Shown here in pieces: positions 5,183-7,946 of a DNA stretch of 7,946 bases (positions are counted from its first letter, which is position 1; the number at the start of each line of letters is the position of its first letter). The stretch is taken from the NCBI GenBank assembly GCA_029934695.1, contig JAOZLU010000319.1, positions 1 to 7,946 on the forward strand. Reading direction: 5' to 3'. This DNA is from Desulfobacterales bacterium (lineage in GTDB: Bacteria; Desulfobacterota; Desulfobacteria; Desulfobacterales; 4be13). The notes beneath the pieces are model-generated. The model was given only the letters and a program-made list of their open reading frames with translations, was not told the origin of the DNA and searched no databases. A program made the position numbers and the translations under genes.

Positions 5183-5202
5183 TACACATAATCCGTGTAG
5201 AT
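5121..5202. repeat. 82-bp palindromic element, best-preserved copy
   Basis: Left arm ATCTGCACGGATTATG (5121-5136) pairs with CATAATCCGTGTAGAT (5187-5202) at 15 of 16 positions, with a G-T in place of the last pair. Inner words GGATT/AATCC pair next, and TCCGG-GATG-CCGGA (5151-5164) forms the central hairpin. It could fold as one long cruciform or RNA hairpin. It lies 16 bases downstream of the hicA stop on the - strand. Confidence 0.88.
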
Positions 5203-5218
5203 TCGATGAGTCAGAATC

Positions 5219-5470
5219 TCACCTCTTCTTTCCGAACAGCTGTCTGATCAGTTCCTCCCGTGTTATCTGAAAATGTTCCGCCACATCTGACAGAATGGCT
5301 GACAGTGTTCCCACACGCAGAGGGTCATGTTGCGGAATCGTGATATGATGCTCTCCGTGTCTCCGGGTCGTCAGGCGGATATGGCTGCCGGTCTGACGGG
5401 TTATCCGGTATCCCAGACCTCTGAGACGTTTTGGCAGGCCGTGTCCTGAAATATTGCGGGGCAGTTTCAT
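5219..5470 (-). CDS. hicA: HicA-family toxin (mRNA interferase)
   Basis: A complete 83-residue HicA/YcfA-type protein with a double-stranded-RNA-binding-like fold. Motifs seen: LPKRLRGLGYRITRQTGSHI (12-31) with the catalytic His30 in GSH, HHITIPQHDPLRVGTLSAIL (41-60), and a terminal helix ITREELIRQLFG (69-80). In this family the histidine is needed for cleavage of mRNA, causing growth arrest. Its ATG overlaps the antitoxin stop by four bases, so it is coupled to hicB. All expected residues are present and nothing suggests decay. Confidence 0.92.
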   Translation of the reverse strand: MKLPRNISGHGLPKRLRGLGYRITRQTGSHIRLTTRRHGEHHITIPQHDPLRVGTLSAILSDVAEHFQITREELIRQLFGKKR

Positions 5471-5673
5471 GCGGCAATCAGTTCCTCATGTATAAAATGC
5501 AGACGGATCATTCCGGGTCTGTCAGCCTTTTCAAAATGGCACTGCACCGCATCCCGAAGCTGACTGTGCAGGTCAGTCAGATCGTCAGCTTCTGTGTAAA
5601 CGGACACACCGACCGCACGGGCAGTGTAACCGCCCTCGGGTGTCTCCTCGACGATAAAAGTTATTTCGTTCAT
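5467..5673 (-). CDS. hicB: HicB-family antitoxin (short form)
   Basis: A complete 68-residue protein of the short HicB-like class that lacks a separate DNA-binding domain. FIVEETPEGGYTARAVGVSVYTEADDLTDL (6-35) forms the partially degraded RNase-H-like core, followed by LRDAVQCHFEKADRPGMIRLHF (39-60) and EELIAA. It would bind and neutralise the HicA toxin encoded immediately after it. ATG 5673 follows GGAGGTAAG by about five bases. The sequence from the start back to about 5710 resembles the region upstream of sir2. Confidence 0.9.
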   Translation of the reverse strand: MNEITFIVEETPEGGYTARAVGVSVYTEADDLTDLHSQLRDAVQCHFEKADRPGMIRLHFIHEELIAA

Positions 5674-5716
5674 GGTCTTACCTCCGAAAAAAGTCTGAAT
5701 TCAAAAATAAAATCCT

Positions 5717-5938
5717 TTAATCAAGTCGTACCATCATCATTTTTCCTGTCTCTGAGCAATTCGTCCAGGTCTGATTCTTCGGGATCATCTTCCCTCCCAG
5801 ATGCTCGAATGCATGCGGATAAGCAAAGGGATCAGTCTGTATCATCCGGATCAGATTCATTGCCTTTGATTTCAGATTATGCCGTTCCAATTTCACTGCG
5901 TCTCTGCCAGCCTGCTTTGTCAGTACAATTTTATACAT
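5717..5938 (-). pseudogene. Truncated RelE/YoeB-like toxin
   Basis: The first 50 residues (YKIVLTKQAGRDAVKLERHN, then LKSKAMNLIRMIQTDPFAYPHAFEHLGGK) are a recognisable YoeB/Txe-type toxin N-terminus. The rest of the fold, including the conserved RRIN and H-x-Y end, is missing. After residue 50 another frame looks more protein-like (DDPEESDLDELLRDRKNDDG, TGA at 5721), suggesting a fusion to the tail of an unrelated gene. The start lies four bases after the stop of a broken antitoxin. The product is not expected to be active. Confidence 0.75.
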
Positions 5939-5942
5939 TTGT

Positions 5943-6094
5943 TCATTCCCATCCGATGTCTTTCAGGGTTGCACAATCGTTGATGTCCTCTTTTCTGCCC
6001 TCGGCAATACTCTCCGTCATTCCCGGAATGCCTTCAAGATATTCAAAGCTTCGACAAACTCCGAATTTAACTGATTTGCCAATATGGTTCTCAT
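5943..6094 (-). pseudogene. Frameshifted, internally deleted YefM/Phd-like antitoxin
   Basis: ATG 6094 has an excellent AAAGGAG ribosome binding site and opens with MRTILANQLNSEFVEALNIL, an antitoxin-like start, but stops after 25 codons at 6017. Another frame then reads FEYLEGIPGMTESIAEGRKE and ends LKDIGWE at 5943, matching the C-terminal pattern (IPGM-ESI-EG) of Phd/YefM antitoxins. The central part of a normal roughly 80-residue protein is absent and the two ends are out of frame. It directly precedes the truncated YoeB-like toxin. Confidence 0.7.
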
Positions 6095-6121
6095 TTTTTT
6101 CTCCTTTCCGCCAGCCAGGCA

Positions 6122-6190
6122 GAGGGATAAATCCCCCGGCTGAAAGTTCAAGTACGCTGAAGCGCACTATGGTAGCTGGCTTCAGCCTGC
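6122..6190. repeat. Dispersed palindromic repeat, copy 1
   Basis: GAGGGATAAATCCCCCGG starts the unit, followed by AAGTACGCTGAAGCGCACT and GGCTTCAGCCTG. GCTGAAGC (6156-6163) and GCTTCAGC (6179-6186) form a perfect 8-bp stem with a 15-base loop. A second copy is at 7440-7530. It falls between the RHH antitoxin stop and the broken YefM start, so on the - strand it could end the PIN/RHH transcript, though no T-run follows. Confidence 0.85.
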
Positions 6191-6195
6191 TTTCG

Positions 6196-6456
6196 CTATT
6201 CCATCAGATCCCAATCCGGCACATCTCTGCCCGGCACCTTATCCAGAATCAGCCTTACCTTTGTTTTCAGTTCGGATAATGACTTTTGCGAAAAACTCGG
6301 CTCAGGAGACGAGAGGGTCTCCAGACAGTCCAACTGAACTGTAAGCAAATAACTGATCAACTGATCTGTCGGCACAGCGTTGTGCTTTGCGGCCTGATCC
6401 AACCTTATTTTCAACGCTGACGGCATTTTGAATGTCACCATCTGAATTTCATTCAT
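6196..6456 (-). CDS. Ribbon-helix-helix antitoxin paired with PIN toxin
   Basis: An 86-residue protein. The N-terminus MVTFKMPSALKIRLDQAAKH (6-25) and following NAVPTDQLISYLLTVQL (26-42) match the strand-helix-helix pattern of RHH (Arc/CopG-like) DNA-binding proteins. The C-terminal half (residues 45-86, ending VPDWDLME) is acidic and suited to wrapping the toxin. The gene overlaps the end of the PIN toxin gene by eight bases, an order (toxin first) opposite to the other modules here. Probable role: repressor and neutraliser of the PIN protein. No separate strong ribosome binding site is needed given the overlap. Confidence 0.75.
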   Translation of the reverse strand: MNEIQMVTFKMPSALKIRLDQAAKHNAVPTDQLISYLLTVQLDCLETLSSPEPSFSQKSLSELKTKVRLILDKVPGRDVPDWDLME

Positions 6457-6880
6457 GTTTCATCCTCCATAAATTGCAGAACATCCCCGGCGTGACAACA
6501 TCGAACCCGAATCCTTTCAGTTCGCCTTTAAAGTCCCTGATATTTGAAGTGACAAGATATTCGCTGTTGCTGGCAAAAGCGCATTCACAAAGCATATTAT
6601 CGTTCTCATCAGGCAGATTCGGTCTGAGCAGAAAATAGATCAGATGCTTCTGGGCCAGCAGGACAAGCATATCCAAAACGTCCTCTATGTTCTCAGCAGA
6701 CAAATTCAGTTTTGCCAGGATTTCTTTTCTGGTCAGCACGTCGTAGTATTCAAAATAAATCGGAGAAGATATTGCCAGCTTTATCCTTTCATCCGTAACC
6801 AGACGCAGAATATGATGAGACGCTCCCCGGTTGCTGTATAATGCTGAAAAAATTACATTTGTATCAATAGTTATGATCAT
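6449..6880 (-). CDS. PIN-domain toxin ribonuclease (PIN_3 / TIGR00305 type)
   Basis: A complete 143-residue PIN protein. Acidic residues expected for metal binding are seen at Asp6 (ITIDTNVIFSAL), Glu44 (IYFEYYDVL), Asp94 (LPDENDNMLCECA) and Asp116 (TSNIRDFKG). The layout matches the family annotated as putative toxin component, PIN family, whose members are endoribonucleases. ATG 6880 has only a weak ribosome binding site, so expression may be low or coupled to reading from upstream. The truncated NTPase stops 37 bases earlier. It is paired with the overlapping RHH gene and appears intact. Confidence 0.88.
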   Translation of the reverse strand: MIITIDTNVIFSALYSNRGASHHILRLVTDERIKLAISSPIYFEYYDVLTRKEILAKLNLSAENIEDVLDMLVLLAQKHLIYFLLRPNLPDENDNMLCECAFASNSEYLVTSNIRDFKGELKGFGFDVVTPGMFCNLWRMKHE

Positions 6881-6916
6881 GGCATATTGCTTTCATTTTC
6901 ATTTCAGTCTCGGAAG

Positions 6917-7342
6917 TTATTTCGGGGCCCCGATGTTCCATCGCAACATCAGCAGACCGTAAAACGGGTCTTGGGGCTGAGCTTCTCCCCGGGGCTGCTG
7001 TCCGAAATCCAGCAGTGATGCGGGGATTGCCGTGTAATCATTCTGTCGGATTCCGGTTTCACTGTCGTTTTTCATTTTTTCCGCAAATTCTTTGGGTTGC
7101 ATATTTTTCAGGTTTTCCCATTTTTCACTGAAAAATCGTTTACAACAGGTTTTTTGCAGAAATTTCAGCAGCAGAGATTTGCCCTTGCCGCCCTCTCCCT
7201 GAAAGAATAAAATTTTCTCCCGGGTCTGCTCATCATTCAGATATTCGGCAAACCGTCTGATGAACTCATCCCGGTCCGTGAAGTTCTGCAAGGCATGGTT
7301 GCCCTCAGTTATTGAAAGTTCCTCTGACATTCCTGTGTTCAT
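6917..7342 (-). pseudogene. N-terminal fragment of a P-loop NTPase, probably STAND-type
   Basis: From ATG 7342, seven bases after AGAGGA, the 141-residue frame reads FTDRDEFIRRFAEYL (21-35) and then Walker A FFQGEGGKGKSLLLKFL (46-62, Lys55-Ser56). After PFYGLLMLRWNIG the protein ends abruptly (APK-stop) with no Walker B or effector or repeat domain. This start, a domain that recognises a partner then an NTPase, is typical of very large STAND proteins, so only a stub remains next to the PIN/RHH module. The frame can extend to TTG 7417 but with no Shine-Dalgarno. The STAND assignment is inference. Confidence 0.65.
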
Positions 7343-7439
7343 AGAGATATCCTCTGATGTGAAATTAATTTTCTCCCGAATTTCTGACCGAATAGCATGA
7401 CAGGGTATATTTTTCAATACTTTTCTGAAAGCACAAACC

Positions 7440-7530
7440 GAGGGATAAATCCCCCGGACTTCGGCGTGAGCTCAGTCAAACGCTGAAAGCGAAAGTACGC
7501 TGAAGCGCACTGTTTAGGCGGCTTCAGCCT
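7440..7530. repeat. Dispersed palindromic repeat, copy 2
   Basis: It shares GAGGGATAAATCCCCCGG, AAGTACGCTGAAGCGCACT and GGCTTCAGCCTG with 6122-6190 but carries about 25 extra bases between the first two blocks. GCTGAAGC (7499-7506) and GCTTCAGC (7521-7528) form the stem. It lies between the caspase remnant and the NTPase fragment. Confidence 0.85.
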
Positions 7531-7553
7531 GTCTGAAGCTCTCAGCCAGCAAT

Positions 7554-7654
7554 TTATTCCGGGGCTTTTCTGAGGCAGAATTGTCGGATAAACGCGGCCA
7601 TCTCCATATTCTGAGCGGTGAATTTTTACAGGCCGCATTGCCGATGACAAGGGC
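7554..7654 (-). pseudogene. Remnant of a caspase-like (peptidase C14) N-terminus
   Basis: On the - strand 7654-7610 reads ALVIGNAACKNSPLR, which matches the first strand and loop of bacterial caspase/metacaspase domains (ALVIGNAxYKxxPLxNPxNDA). After two extra bases another frame reads MEMAAFIRQFCLRKAPE to a stop at 7554, resembling the next helix (DMAAFLRKLGF). The NPxNDA segment between them is lost. The catalytic His and Cys would lie further on and are absent. This is a dead scrap, with no start codon upstream in frame before TGA. Confidence 0.6.
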
Positions 7655-7784
7655 AGGGTGTTGTCCTGAAAACCCGAAAGACGGAAAAAATCAGTCCCCC
7701 TGTTGTGACCGCTATAAAAAAATTATCCTGATTTAACGGATTCAGGGGAGGCTGCAATTTTGAGCATGTCACGCCGATATCCCA

Positions 7785-7810
7785 CACAAAGGCACAAAGG
7801 GCACAAAGAA
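7785..7810. repeat. Three short CACAAAGG-type tandem units
   Basis: CACAAAGG, CACAAAGGG and CACAAAGAA follow one another. Short runs like this are common in intergenic DNA of many large bacterial genomes. No function is visible. Confidence 0.8.
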
Positions 7811-7827
7811 AAAACACTGATTGGTCC

Positions 7828-7850
7828 GGGCTTTCCGGTCCGGAAGCCGG
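7828..7850. repeat. Imperfect hairpin GGCTTTCCGG / CCGGAAGCC
   Basis: Arms pair along nine bases with one bulged T and a one-base centre, so it would form as a cruciform or as part of a larger stem using the outer CCGG words. There is no T-run on either side. Confidence 0.5.
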
Positions 7851-7870
7851 GCATGAATGCATCCGCCTTT

Positions 7871-7946
7871 TTGTTTTACATTGGGTTCACCATCCGTCCG
7901 TAAACAATTTGCAAAATTGTTTTACATTGGCTTCGCCGTCCGTCCG
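7871..7946. repeat. Two 30-bp direct repeats with 46-bp period, running off the window
   Basis: Copies at 7871-7900 and 7917-7946 differ at only three of 30 positions (TTGTTTTACATTGG, then STTCRCC and RTCCGTCCG). The 16-bp spacer and the repeat start form a perfect palindrome AAACAATTT-GCA-AAATTGTTT (7902-7922). The second copy ends at the last base, so more units may follow. The spacer is too short for CRISPR. Confidence 0.9.

Larger units (their letters stand above)
7655..7946. other. Right-end region without a credible gene
   Basis: I see no supported coding sequence from 7655 to the end. It holds three CACAAAG words (7785-7808), an imperfect hairpin (7828-7850), and a 46-bp-period repeat reaching the window edge. 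Longer reading frames here are translations of repeats. Confidence 0.7.

Noticed and set aside
5943..6167. 74-codon ORF beginning in the dispersed repeat
   Set aside because: Its first half (VLELSAGGFIPLPG) is translated repeat DNA. Only the C-terminal part is antitoxin-derived and is reported as a pseudogene from the AAAGGAG-led start at 6094.
5431..6279. 282-codon + strand frame across the HicAB region
   Set aside because: It covers hicA, hicB and the broken YefM/YoeB pair in antisense, is low-complexity Ser-rich, and has no Shine-Dalgarno or domain; the - strand genes are clear.
7414..7862. Two 78-codon - strand frames at the right end
   Set aside because: Both run through repeats (GGFIPRF, FFLCALCAFVW patterns come from the palindromic repeat and the CACAAAGG run) and have no Shine-Dalgarno; only the caspase remnant in another frame looks protein-derived.
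7871..7946. CRISPR array at the right edge
   Set aside because: The 16-bp spacer is too short and forms a palindrome with the repeat end, unlike CRISPR spacers.

Overview
The window reads as part of an accessory, repeat-rich chromosomal region of a Gram-negative anaerobe. Protein style (UPF0175, HicAB and YoeB-like toxin-antitoxin modules, remnants of a caspase and a large P-loop NTPase) and the dispersed repeats (TTGATGT heptamers, GCCCC-GTA-GGGGC palindromes, CACAAAGG runs) resemble filamentous sulfate reducers of the Desulfobacterota such as Desulfonema. This assignment is an inference from style, not from a marker gene. No rRNA, tRNA, CRISPR array or transposase was seen.

Left end (1-760, + strand): a heptamer microsatellite, a conserved-looking 97-aa protein of unknown function, a palindrome that may end its transcript, and a 56-aa ORF whose stop codon lies in a second short heptamer run. 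From here on every credible gene is on the - strand.

Reading down the - strand from the right end: a decayed caspase N-terminus (7554-7654); a truncated P-loop NTPase (6917-7342); a complete PIN toxin / ribbon-helix-helix pair (6196-6880); a decayed YefM/YoeB-type pair (5717-6094); a complete HicB/HicA pair (5219-5673); a UPF0175 antitoxin (4649-4918) whose DUF3368 PIN toxin is cut short by a repeat; a two-gene ATPase + HNH nuclease operon (2141-4164) that fits the Septu (PtuA/PtuB) anti-phage system; a 32-aa ORF with a perfect Shine-Dalgarno; a 57-aa orphan antitoxin-like protein; and a complete Sir2 deacylase (759-1511).

Two themes link the region. First, small mobile or duplicated pieces have reshaped it: an 82-bp palindromic element occurs three times, and a 122-bp stretch holding that element plus an antitoxin ribosome binding site and first codons is duplicated exactly 3300 bp apart. 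The second copy now sits upstream of the UPF0175 gene as a 59-aa chimeric ORF overlapping its start. Second, several tiny ORFs end on or just before the start codon of a following gene (UPF0175, sir2, ptuA), which suggests translational coupling. The Septu-like operon, two intact toxin-antitoxin pairs and at least four broken genes make this a defence/addiction island with heavy turnover.
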